Shown here piece by piece: positions 1 through 9,718 of a stretch of 64,000 bases of DNA. Where the stretch lies: contig CM058239.1 of the NCBI GenBank assembly GCA_030180135.1, forward strand, positions 61,325,823-61,389,822, written 5' to 3'. The translations under genes and the position numbers were made by a program. The first letter of the stretch is position 1. Each line of letters opens with the position of its first letter. Source of the stretch: Orychophragmus violaceus (Eukaryota > Streptophyta > Magnoliopsida > Brassicales > Brassicaceae). The notes beneath the pieces are model-generated. The model was not told the DNA's origin and made no database searches. It saw only the letters and a list, made by a program, of their open reading frames with translations.

Positions 1-28
1 GAGTTACAAAGTAAACAAGAATACTCAC

Positions 29-865
29 CAACAAGGACTGCGGTATGACGAGTCTCGAGCGGTTCAACTGCCTCCGGAAGTTCAAGCGCGCATTTTATCC
101 TATCCACAGTGAACCATGACCAGAGCACGTCTCTGGAGCCGAGGACGATCGCTAGCTTCCTGATCGCAGGGGTTATTTTGAATCTCTCTGGGATCTCTGA
201 AACAACAAAAAACGAAATCAGACATCCCCCAAATAAAATTAAAATCGACATGCAACACGGGAAAACCTAGCTAGACGCTATCCCTGACCAATAGATTCTG
301 ACCACGAAGTCGAGATTCTAGAAGGATCGTAATCCCCGATCGAGTGGCGGTTCATCTTGAATAAAATAGGTCGCTCCCTCCAGCGATCTTCCCAGTTCGG
401 GACCGCCACCAGAACCGCCAAACCCCTTCGGGGAGAAAGATAGAAAAGCCCCGAACCCGAGTTGTTCTTGATCGAGCATAGATCGTGGAGAACGGATAGA
501 CTAAATGGAGCCCCTTCCTCTCGGGCTCTAACCAGCAGGCCGATGAGGTGGCAGACGAAGTTTGGGGTCAGTTGCGGAAGCGCTATCCCGAGCTCGCCCA
601 GCACATCCAACAGAAGCCGAGGAATTGGAAAAACCAGGCCACACTTTTCGAAATAGGCCTTGTAGGCGGAGCAATAGCCTGGCCTAACCGATTCCGGCAT
701 CTCTCCATAATTAAGGAGCTTCAGCTTTACCGTCCTTGGGACCCCATACGTAGAGTACAGACTCTCAATGTCCTCCGGCTTCGTAAACGGATCCGGATGA
801 GCGAATTCTTCTTCTTCGACTGCCTGCTTCTCCTTCTTAACCACGATGTTTAGAGATTTCGACAT
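29..865 (-). CDS. Transposase_28 (PF04195) domain protein, partial, two exons visible
   Basis: Exon 1 starts at the ATG at 865 and is open to a TAG at 278. It matches the plant 'putative gypsy-type transposon' domain: STYGVP near the N terminus, then an LDVLGELGIALPQLTPN block, a GLFYLSPRRG block and an FKMNR segment. These proteins are usually linked to Ty3/Gypsy-derived genes in plants; the biochemical role is not known. A donor at 288-287 and an acceptor ending at 197 would join exon 1 (865-289) in frame to exon 2 (196-29), which is open throughout and contains IPERFKITPAIRKLAIV. Exon 2 ends at a GTGAG donor (28-24), so the gene continues beyond the left edge. Both predicted introns are phase 1. 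Without splicing it is a 195-aa ORF. The exon model is inferred; the domain call is from remembered family motifs. Confidence 0.6.
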
Positions 866-2012
866 CGTTCCGAATTTTAAGCAAACGGTTTATCAACGAA
901 AGAAGAGACAAAAACTAAACAAGAGAAACGTAAAAATAAACGAAGAGCAGTCGCTATAAAGAGAGAGTGGAGAAGTTACCTTTAGGTCGGCGGTTGTATA
1001 TTGGAGAGTGGGTTCACGAGGAGATGGATTATAAAGACGTCATAATTGCGTGACCTCGGGACTCCATGAATCTTTTCAAATCTCGCAGATCGCAACCGTC
1101 AGATCCCGGAAATATTTATCACGCTCCGCAACTGCGCGTGGCAAAGGTCAAGCTTTCTTCTCAGCCATTCGTTTTGGTGGGATCTTGATTGACACGCCAT
1201 CCAACGGCGCACGCGAGAAGGCGAATCGCCCGAGTATCTTTAAAACAGTTTGAACGCCAGATTCGACCTCATCCAAAAAAGAACTGTGGGCCTTTCGCAG
1301 AGATACTCCGCCCTTCAAGCTCGGAAGCTCGCCTAAAGGGTTGGGGGTCAAATGTTTGGGCCCAATTTCACCCTAGTGAAATCAGCTGACTGAGGCCTCA
1401 TCCTGGACCGAAGTTCAAGCCCATAAGCATTTCGTGATCAAGCCCAATTTGGTAAAAGATGATCCATCAACCAAAGACTCAGACAAAGGACTCCGACTCC
1501 ACAGTATAGCTCGGCAGACAACGAGATGAACTAACCACGATCTGCACGCTAAGGTGGAGACCAAGTCAACCAGAAGATCCCGAAGATCATGCAGAACGTT
1601 GGAGTCGATCCTGGCGTTTAAGGAAAGCAGTTAGCAAGAGAAGGGCTATAAAAGGGGAACTCCAACAATCCGCCAGGGGATCCAATTTTTTACACATTTT
1701 TAACCTAGCATTAAGAACTTGTAATCGCTCTATAGCTCGAGTTCTTAGTGTTCAAATATTCAAATCAATACAAATCTATTTTTCACCATTCTTAGCTTGT
1801 TTGGTTACGGTTTACTCAAGAGTCTAGCCCACCTTTTCATAAATCAGCTCACATAAACACTCTACAACTTGAGTGTGGGTTTTAGGATCCACAAACCTTT
1901 TATCAACTGGAGATCGCATGAAGAAATAGTGTTCAAGTGTGGACTCAACTTGTTGTCTGTCTGCAATCCAAAGAAAGCAGAGAGCACTTTTTTTTTTTGA
2001 ATGCGCCTACAC
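866..2012. other. Upstream/intergenic region, possible old LTR
   Basis: No credible coding sequence. The part next to 865 is the presumed 5' UTR and promoter of the PF04195 gene. A TATA-like run sits at 1646-1656 in the plus direction, followed by a long transcript-leader-like stretch. The composition is like an LTR of a Tat/Atlantys-type Gypsy element, but no LTR ends or target duplications were found. Confidence 0.35.
1646..1656 (+). promoter_or_regulatory. TATA-box-like sequence
   Basis: CTATAAAAGGG fits the plant TATA consensus. It lies about 30 nt upstream of an unassigned leader-like region. No gene downstream before element A can be assigned to it, so it may be the promoter of a decayed LTR. 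Confidence 0.35.
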
Positions 2013-2017
2013 GAATC

Positions 2018-2686
2018 TGTTGGGAATGTCCTGAAATCTACCGTACTATCTCTAGAAAGTATGATAAATGTCGAGATCAGACATAAGTCATAAATACTGG
2101 GTGATCATGATGACTTGCTAGAGCCCGCTCATGATCTATAAGTTTAGGACTTATTACCAGTATTGTATGATCCCGAAGGGTCACACACCATAGCTAACGG
2201 GAAAGTAAAGATGGAATTAATACGGTAAGATGCTAAGGCATTTACTGTATTTGTACAGAGAGTTGGGCAGACAACAAATGGGCTTTTGTCTGATTTGTGT
2301 CTTGGGCCCAAAAGTCTAATGGACCATTAGTTTAATTAATTAAACTTGGGCCCATTAGTGAATAAATAAGATTGCAACAAGGGTTTTAGAAACCCTAAGC
2401 CATCTTTGGCGTTTTTTTGGAGCAGCCGCAGGCTCTCCTTCTCTCTCTCTCTCTCTGGTTGAATTCCATCCGATCTAGCAGCCATCCGTGCTTGTAAGCG
2501 TGTGGATACCAAGGAGGAACAGGTATTCATCTGTTCGTTGATCTCGTCATTACCACCAAATTCCGCTGCAAAAGGTAATGTCCAGGTTTGTTTATTTGAT
2601 TCATTTACAAGAACCTAGATCTGTTTTAAGATTATGTGTTAGGTTGCAATCCGAGAATTGAACCATGAAAAACTCATAATCCTTCA
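2018..2686 (+). repeat. 5' LTR of element A
   Basis: 669 bp. It contains two TGGGCC-type boxes (about 2303 and 2346), a telo-box AAACCCTAA at 2390-2398, a CT microsatellite near 2441-2456 and a U3 hairpin at 2219-2251. A splice-donor-like AAAG/GTAATG lies at 2572-2580 after CCGCTGC. Confidence 0.92.
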
Positions 2687-4412
2687 GTGGTATCAGATCC
2701 AGGTCGTTAGGTTTTTGCTGTATGGATCTTTGTATGAATTGATTTTGACTTTGAATTGAATTGATAATTAATCGTTAGGTCACGATCGTATTCATATTGT
2801 TTGGACAGAAAAGATTTGTTGATTTTGTTTCAATTAATTAGCGATCGTGATGTTGACTTTGTTCGTATTGTTGACCTTTTAATATGATCGATTATTGAAT
2901 TGAAGATAAGGACAAACTCGTTTGTCTTTAGTGCAAGGTATTAGAATCGCTTTTGACTTTGTTGATAATGTCGATTATTGAATTGAAGAATTCGATTGTA
3001 TGTATTGGTAATGTCGTTTGATTTAGCACGTTAAATGGCATGAATCTTTTTCATATGATTTGAAATCGATTTGTCTTGTAGTCAAAGTGATCGATTTGTC
3101 TTGTAGTCAAAGTGAGAATCGATTGTTGATTAATTGAATATGTTGATGTTTTGTCTTCTTGTGCAAAGCTTGATACTCGTGTTTGATTGTTAAAATTAAG
3201 AATGAGGACAAAGTCGATTTTGTCTTTGCTTGGTATCGATCGAAAAATGATCGATTGATAATTAATGATCAAAGTTAGCGATTGATGTTGTTTTGTCTTA
3301 TTATTGTTGATTTAGCTTTGATATTTGTGGTTTGTTCTTTCCAAACCCGCGACAATGAACCGATCAAACCGATTGTGGTTCATTGTCAGCTTTAGCTAAA
3401 ACCGCAAGTTCGGTCAAAATTGGCTAAAACACAAGGTGTTTCTTCCCGGTTTTGGACTTAACCGAACCGATCCAATTTAATTGGTGGTTCAAGCGGTTAA
3501 CCCAAATCGCGGTTTGCTGGAAATTATTTAATACAATTGGTATTATTTAATTTCTGGTTAAACCGGATTTAAATTCAAAATTGAATTTTAACCTAAACCG
3601 AAGGCTGGTCTAAGTTTGATTTGGTTGGACCAAATAATTTAGAGCTGGTCTGGTTTAGTAAATAACCGATGGTTTTGATAGTTAATTTGGTCTTGGACCA
3701 GAATTAATAAACCGACTCGGTTATGTCAAATTATTGGGCCAACTGGAATTCTATGGTCTTGGGCCAAGAATTGGGCCTATAATTTGTGACCCAACCCGAA
3801 AATATTTATAAAATATTAAATTAGAAATTTCTATTTTTAGTATGTTACTAAATTTAGAAAGTTTCTAAAATAAGTAAGTTTCCCAAAATAGTAATCTTCT
3901 ATTTTTGGAAATAAAACTGAAAATCCTCAAAAACAATATCAAGCTTGGATGTCTTTCCAATCTTGTCAGCTACTTAACGCTTATTCGATTACAGATATGG
4001 CTTAAAGTGTGAGGTGTCTGTTTTCGCGTAAGTAAAGTAGTATATAGTCACTAATTTCATTGGGAGTCCCAGACTTTAGTGATTATTTGGCTGTAAGAGA
4101 TTGGTTTCCTTGACTGGGCCATCGGGAGTCCCGGGCCTTGAGACATCTGGTGTATTGGGCCTTGGGCCCAATCCACAACCGAGAGTTATATGGTTATAAC
4201 TAGCTGTGTGTATGCTTACCAAGTAAAGCTAATTCCGGGTGACGGCCAGTGGCCCACTTTGGATTTAGCTGAACATGGATCTCGGAATCATTGCATTCTT
4301 ATGAGGTTAAACAAAGAAATTTTGAATGCAATGCGAGTTTTCTTATAAGTTATTAAGATTACTCTTTTATGAACTAAATAACTAAAACTCTATTTATCTC
4401 TAAATTTCAGTT
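2687..4412 (+). other. Leader of element A with predicted intron
   Basis: No long ORF. It holds, in order, the primer site, a GATCGAT-rich variable zone with a 25-bp perfect tandem pair (3065-3089, 3090-3114), a zone of AACCG-type repeats and a conserved block with two AGT-loop hairpins (4062-4070 and 4123-4134). It ends with TAAATTTCAG at 4401-4410, a good splice acceptor two bases before the gag ATG. Together with the LTR donor this predicts an intron 2575-4410 (1836 nt). Confidence 0.6.
2688..2700 (+). other. Primer-binding site of element A (initiator Met tRNA)
   Basis: TGGTATCAGATCC starts two bases after the LTR. It matches the usual Copia site TGGTATCAGAGCC, complementary to the 3' end of initiator methionine tRNA, with one mismatch (T for G). 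Confidence 0.85.
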
Positions 4413-5303
4413 ATGACTAGCACAAACAATTAAAACACTTTCTCGATCCGGTCTGTCCTTGAGATGGACAAACTGAACGGATCAAATTTCTTGACTTGGT
4501 CGCGGAACCTGAGGCTAGTCCTCAGGCAGGAGAGAAAGGACTATGTCCTTGAGAAAGCTCTCCCCGTGAGGATCGGGTCCAATGCCTCTCATGCAGTATA
4601 TGATGCTTGGAATAAGCATTATAATGATGCGGTAGATGTGCGTGGTCTGATATTGGCTACCATGGACTCAGATTTGCTGAAGCAATATGAGAACATGGAG
4701 TCGCCAATAGAGATGATCAGCAGCCTGAAATTGAAATTTCAGGAGCAGGTAAGAGTGGAGAGATACCAGTTGGTTAAATCTCTCACTAGCTGCAAGCTAC
4801 CAAATGATCATCCAGTAAGTCCTCATGTCAGTAAAATGATGGGTTACATTGATAACCTGAGGAAACTGGATTATCCAGTTAGCCAGGAATTGGCAACTGA
4901 GATCATTCTGCAGTCACTGCCGTCAAGCTATGATAAGTTCGTAAGGAACTATATCAAGAAAGGCTTAACGAAGACGTTGACTGAACTGCATGATATGCTC
5001 AAGACAGTTGAGCCAAACGTGAAGAGTACCCTGTACAATCTCATGAATGAGAAGGGTAGGTTTACTAAACCTAATGCTGACAAGGGTGAAGACAAAGTTG
5101 TCCAGATTTTGAATCATGGCAAGCGTGTGTCTTCTGAGCCCGAGTCAGATACCTCTTACGTTGGTAAGTGCTGCTACTGTAAAGAGACTGGGCATTGGAA
5201 AAGAGATTGCATTAAATTCATGGAAGATTATGAGGAGTTAAAGTTGATGTATGAGACTACTTCCTCAGGTATTCATGTTATTACTTCAAGTTATACCTTA
5301 TAG
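4413..5303 (+). pseudogene. gag: Copia gag of element A, early stop codon
   Basis: The gag reading frame matches element B almost base for base, but the seventh codon is TAA (4431-4433). An in-frame ATG at 4464 leaves a 279-aa product lacking the first 17 residues. The UBN2/gag_2-type core and a CX2CX4HX4C zinc knuckle (5169-5210, CCYCKETGHWKRDC) are intact. Gag packages the element RNA into virus-like particles. The ORF ends in TAG at 5301-5303, immediately before an in-frame protease motif VLDTGCG. It may still make a nearly full Gag from the internal ATG, but that is not shown. Confidence 0.8.
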
Positions 5304-7740
5304 GTATTGGATACTGGTTGTGGCACTGATATTTGTTATAATATGCAGAGTCTGAGCAACAGTAGAACGTTGAAGGAAGGGCAAGTGGAACTGCGTGTCT
5401 GGAAGGAGCTATGGATGCTGCCTCAGCCATAGGGTTTTCACTTGTAGATGCCTTTGAGGCTTGGTTTTGTATTAATAATTGCTACAATGTACCTGCTTTA
5501 AGCAGAGTTGTCTTTCATTTTCTTGTAAAGAATTTGAATGTTTTCATTTTGATAAAGACAAGTTTTGTTCTTTTGATCTTAATGAAATGTTAATTGTAGC
5601 ACCCTATTCAAGGAATGGGTTTTATATCTTAAACCAAAGAGTGCCTAAATGTAACATAAATACCGAATTGGTTTAAATCTGATGAATTAAACATGATTTT
5701 TCTTGGCATAAATGTTTTGGTCAAAGAGTAAGTCGGATTCAGAAACCCCATAGTTATGGACTTTTGGGCTCATTTGATCGGATATCTTATGAGACTTGAA
5801 TTCTGCTTACTGGACCAAAAGACAAAAGGCCCATCTTAGCCGAGCTAGAGAAAGGCCCAAAGGCTTATTGGAGATTGAACATACTCATGTATATGGTCCG
5901 ATGAGCAGTAATGCCAGAGAAAATTTTCTGTACTTCATTGTCTCTACTGATTACTTCAGTGAGTATGACTGTGTTCATTTGATGAGACACTAGTCGGAAT
6001 TCTTTGACATGGTCGAAAGAGTTCCAGAATGAGGTATAGAATCTGAGTGACAGAAGTATTGAGACTCTGGATTAGATCACGAGTGAGAATACTTAAGTCA
6101 TTGATGGTGTGATCATCTGAATGAGTGTGAAGTCGTTTCACAGCTCATTTCTCCTGAAAACCTGGAGATGTTTCTGTGAGAAAGAATCAGATCTTATTAG
6201 AAATGATTAAAGATGAGTCACACGAATCTTCCATGATATTCTTTAAGAATAACGCTCTAAAATATCTAAGTTTACGCTGAAATAGTTCCACCAATATCAG
6301 TTGAAAGACACCACGTAAATGTGGATTGGAATCGATCCAAATTCGTCTTTACTGAGTATTTGTAGTTGTGCTACTTCGCTGGTTGTCCTAGGGAAACCAA
6401 GGCTTGTTACCTTTTACGTCCATTCTGTTTTCTAAGAAGGGAAGTTACTTTCCAAGAAGAACAGTGGGAGTAAAAGTATAACTCGAAGAAATTCGAGAAA
6501 TACAGGAGGCTGCTCAACCTGTTGAGGGAGAGCAGCGGATGGATTTACAGATTTCTGTAGAATCTACACCTGTAGAGCCTGAAGTTCGCAGATATGAATG
6601 AATCAGTCACTAATCCGAGAGTGATTTCTTGTCATTAGTTGAACCTGATGATCATTGAAAGTTCGCATGATCTGATGATCATTGAAAGCGACGAATCTGC
6701 GAAATTCAAAGAAGCGAAAGTGAGCAAACATATCGGAGTTGGAATCTTCGTTCTGTTGAAGTAGTCAAGGTTTTGACTTGAACGGGAACGAAGTGGAACT
6801 GTGCGTTTACTAATAGATAAGTGGGGGCGATGTTGCATTTCTCATATTGTATGTCGATGACATACTGATTCTCGGAAATAACGTCCCAATACTGCAGTCG
6901 GTAAAGGACTGGCTTGGGAGTTGGTTTTGTGATTGACATGGGTAAAGCCACGTAGTTCTTGGATTCTGGATCTAAAGATAGAGATCCAGAAGAGCTGGTA
7001 GGACAAAGTCAGGATTATTACATTGACAAAGTCCTACACGTTTTGAGCAATCCAAGAAGGGTTTTATGCCAATGTCACATGGCATTAAGTTAAGCAAGAT
7101 ACAGTATCCTACGATAACTGCTGAGCTTGAATGCATGGATGAGATTCCATATGCGTCGGCAATTGGATCTATCATGTATGCCATGACACGTACTTGTTTT
7201 GATGTTGCTTTAATGTTAAGCAAGACAAGTAAAGACCAGTCAAATCCAGCAAAGAATCACTGGATTGTCGTAAAGAATATCCTAAAGTATTTGAGGAATA
7301 CTAAGGATAAGTTCTTGGTTTACGGAGAAAGTGAGGTGCTACAAGTTGATAGAGTCTGAAAGGCAAGTTTCCAATAGACAAAGATAATTCCCGGTCACAG
7401 TCCGGCTATATCTTGTGTCTGACTGGCGGTGCAAGGCACTGTTGCTGACTCCATGACTTAAGCTGAACATTTCGCAGCTTGAGAAGCGGCGAAAGAGGTT
7501 GTTTGGAAAGAAGACTTCATTACTGAACTTGATGTGATTCACAGCATAGATGAGACTAGCTGCACATCAGAGATCCAAACACCTTGAGGATAGGTATAAC
7601 CTATTCCGTGAGATAAATGACAGAGATGTTAAGTAGATAAGCAAGTTTCATCGAATGAGAACGTTGCTAATCTATTAACGAAGCCACTCCTTAGGCCTAA
7701 GCACGAGTCGCGGACTGTAGCTGTAGGATGAGTGAAATTA
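5304..7740 (+). pseudogene. Decayed Copia pol of element A (PR-IN-RT-RH fragments)
   Basis: Fragments in order: protease DTGCG at 5310-5324; an integrase piece with HVYGPMSSNARENF near 5890-5940; an RT YVDD-like piece near 6846-6870; a stretch with ASAIGSIMYAM near 7155-7190 next to RNase H. Many stops and frameshifts separate them. The RT core corresponding to about 30590-30960 of element C is missing, and A has a further deletion near 6720 compared with B. The end, near 7740, is where C has its polyprotein stop. Confidence 0.85.
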
Positions 7741-8626
7741 AGATGTAGTCTTAATTTCAGTGGGAGTTTGTAAAGGGCTTTACTTAGTTGTTTTGAAAGG
7801 TTCATGTAAACATAATATTTTATGTTTATGAAATCTATGATTTCTGGATTATTTTAACTGTGATATAAATAATCGTTCCAAAATGATTCATGTCATTATA
7901 TATGGGCCATCGAAGTACATGAGTAGACTTGATCCTGAAACCCCATATTTGACGAAATGACATAAATCATAGTGTCCATAGTCGAAGGTTGTTGAAATTG
8001 GAACACCAACAACCACTTGAGACTAGATTGTGTTGAGACTTATGACCAAGTTTCGAGGGGTCATAGATGCGGCATCAAAGTCGACACATAGGTATATGTA
8101 GGGGAGCATATGACCGGACATGGCCCGCTGATGAGAACTCTACAAGATATTAATATCTGTGTCATAAGAGGTTCTCATATACGACTATAGAGTATAGTCC
8201 TTAGACCTGAGTTCGCATGCATGTGGCTGCACATGGATTGATGCGCTTTGATCATTGTCTAACGCTGTTTCGTAACTGGGAGCTATAAGGACCTTGGTTG
8301 GGTGTATTATAAAGTGTGTAGTTCATAGTGATGGAACAAGATGGGATTTGTCCCTGCCGTATAACGGAGGAAATATCTCTAGGCCAATCGGAGACTTGAT
8401 AGCTGGTAAGAGAGTGGCCACTCCCAAACGGACTTGCCCAAGTCGTTTGAATTGTCAGTATCAAATCTGTTCCGATAAACATGGTCTGGCTATATAAGGA
8501 TGACACGCATCTTGCCTTATGCCAGATCGAGATATTGAGACAAAAGGATTAGGGAATGTAGGATTCCAGTACAATCGGGAGATTGTTGGGAATGTCCTGT
8601 GTAGGATTCCAGTACAAGTGGGAGAT
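7741..8626 (+). other. 3' untranslated region of element A
   Basis: A long non-coding stretch between pol and the 3' LTR. It contains a perfect 8-bp stem GGTTGTTG/CAACAACC with a 12-nt loop (7987-8014) and a 7-bp stem with loop GAG (8183-8199). Both are also present in B, C and D. It ends in the purine-rich GTGGGAGAT before the LTR. Confidence 0.65.
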
Positions 8627-8642
8627 TGTTGGGAATGTCCTG
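8557..8642 (+). repeat. 43-bp tandem duplication at the polypurine tract of A
   Basis: Two copies with period 43 (8557-8599 and 8600-8642). Each contains a GTACAA…GGGAGAT polypurine tract and the first 16 bases of the LTR, so a stub LTR start lies at 8584. Element B has a single copy. Confidence 0.85.
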
Positions 8643-9293
8643 AAATCTACCGTACTATCTCTAGAAAGTATGATAAATGTCGAGATCAGACATAAGTCAT
8701 AAATACTGGGTGATCATGATGACTTGCTAGAGCCCGCTCATGATCTATAAGTTTAGGACTTATTACCAGTATTGTATGATCCCGAAGGGTCACACACCAT
8801 AGCTAACGGGAAAGTAAAGATGGAATTAATACGGTAAGATGCTAAGGCATTTACTGTATTTGTACAGAGAGTTGGGCAGACAACAAATGGGCTTTTGTCT
8901 GATTTGTGTCTTGGGCCCAAAAGTCTAATGGACCATTAGTTTAATTAATTAAACTTGGGCCCATTAGTGAATAAATAAGATTGCAACAAGGGTTTTAGAA
9001 ACCCTAAGCCATCTTTGGCGTTTTTTTGGAGCAGCCGCAGGCTCTCCTTCTCTCTCTCTCTCTGGTTGAATTCCATCCGGTCTAGCAGCCATCCGTGCTT
9101 GTAAGCGTGTGGATACCAAGGAGGAACAGGTATTCATCTGTTCGTTGATCTCGTCATTACCACCAAATTCCGCTGCAAAAGGTAATGTCCAGGTTTGTTT
9201 ATTTGATTCATTTACAAGAACCTAGATCTGTTTTAAGATTATGTGTTAGGTTGCAATCCGAGAATTGAACCATGAAAAACTCATAATCCTTCA
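8627..9293 (+). repeat. 3' LTR of element A
   Basis: 667 bp, near identical to the 5' LTR, ending CTTCA immediately before the GAATC target duplication. Confidence 0.92.
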
Positions 9294-9298
9294 GAATC

Positions 9299-9718
9299 AA
9301 CTTTGGCACCAGAGAGCTTCGGAACTTCTAAGAACTCATTATATATTCAAGTGGCAGAAGATCACATTGCTAATTTCTAATCCTTCGCTTTACAATCAAA
9401 TAATGTATATGGTCAGATATGTTCTCCAAGCTACTATGTTTGGAGAGAAAGGAATAATCGACGACATGGGAAGCAACAATGCCCATCCAGAAGCTATTGA
9501 AGATTATTGACAAGAATATAAGGAACAAACTCTGTCTTTTTGGTGGCTTGGGCAAGAAAAAGTATGAGAACCTTATCATTCTTTGGTTTGCTTTAAGATT
9601 ATAAAATTGTGTACATAGATTTCTCATTTCTAAATTAGTTTCACTTGAAGTAACAACGATTTTTGCTGAATACAATTTTACATTCTTTCAAAAAAAATAT
9701 ATATATATATATATATAT
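9299..9718 (+). pseudogene. LINE 3' end remnant (reverse-transcriptase C terminus)
   Basis: Scattered frames encode pieces typical of the C-terminal end of plant L1-type LINE proteins: YYVWRERNNRRHG near 9436 and IDKNIRNKLCLF followed by KKKYENLIILWFAL near 9506-9595. It continues into a 3' UTR and an A-rich/TA-rich end at about 9688-9718. Frameshifts lie between the pieces. Element A is inserted inside this remnant. The upstream part is not recognised before 2013. Confidence 0.6.

Larger units (their letters stand above)
2018..9293 (+). mobile_element. Copia LTR retrotransposon A (non-autonomous, gag-bearing)
   Basis: LTRs 2018-2686 and 8627-9293 begin TGTTGGG and end CTTCA. They are flanked by the direct repeat GAATC (2013-2017 and 9294-9298), a clean 5-bp target-site duplication. 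By eye the LTRs differ by one substitution and one 2-bp change in a CT run, so insertion was recent. The interior is far more decayed than the LTRs: gag has an early stop and pol is a chain of broken fragments with a deletion of the RT core. The element must therefore have moved using enzymes supplied by another copy. It landed in a LINE 3' end that continues at 9299. Confidence 0.93.

Noticed and set aside
2688..2700. tRNA gene fragment
   Set aside because: The TGGTATCAGA match is the retrotransposon primer-binding site, not a tRNA gene; no cloverleaf is present.
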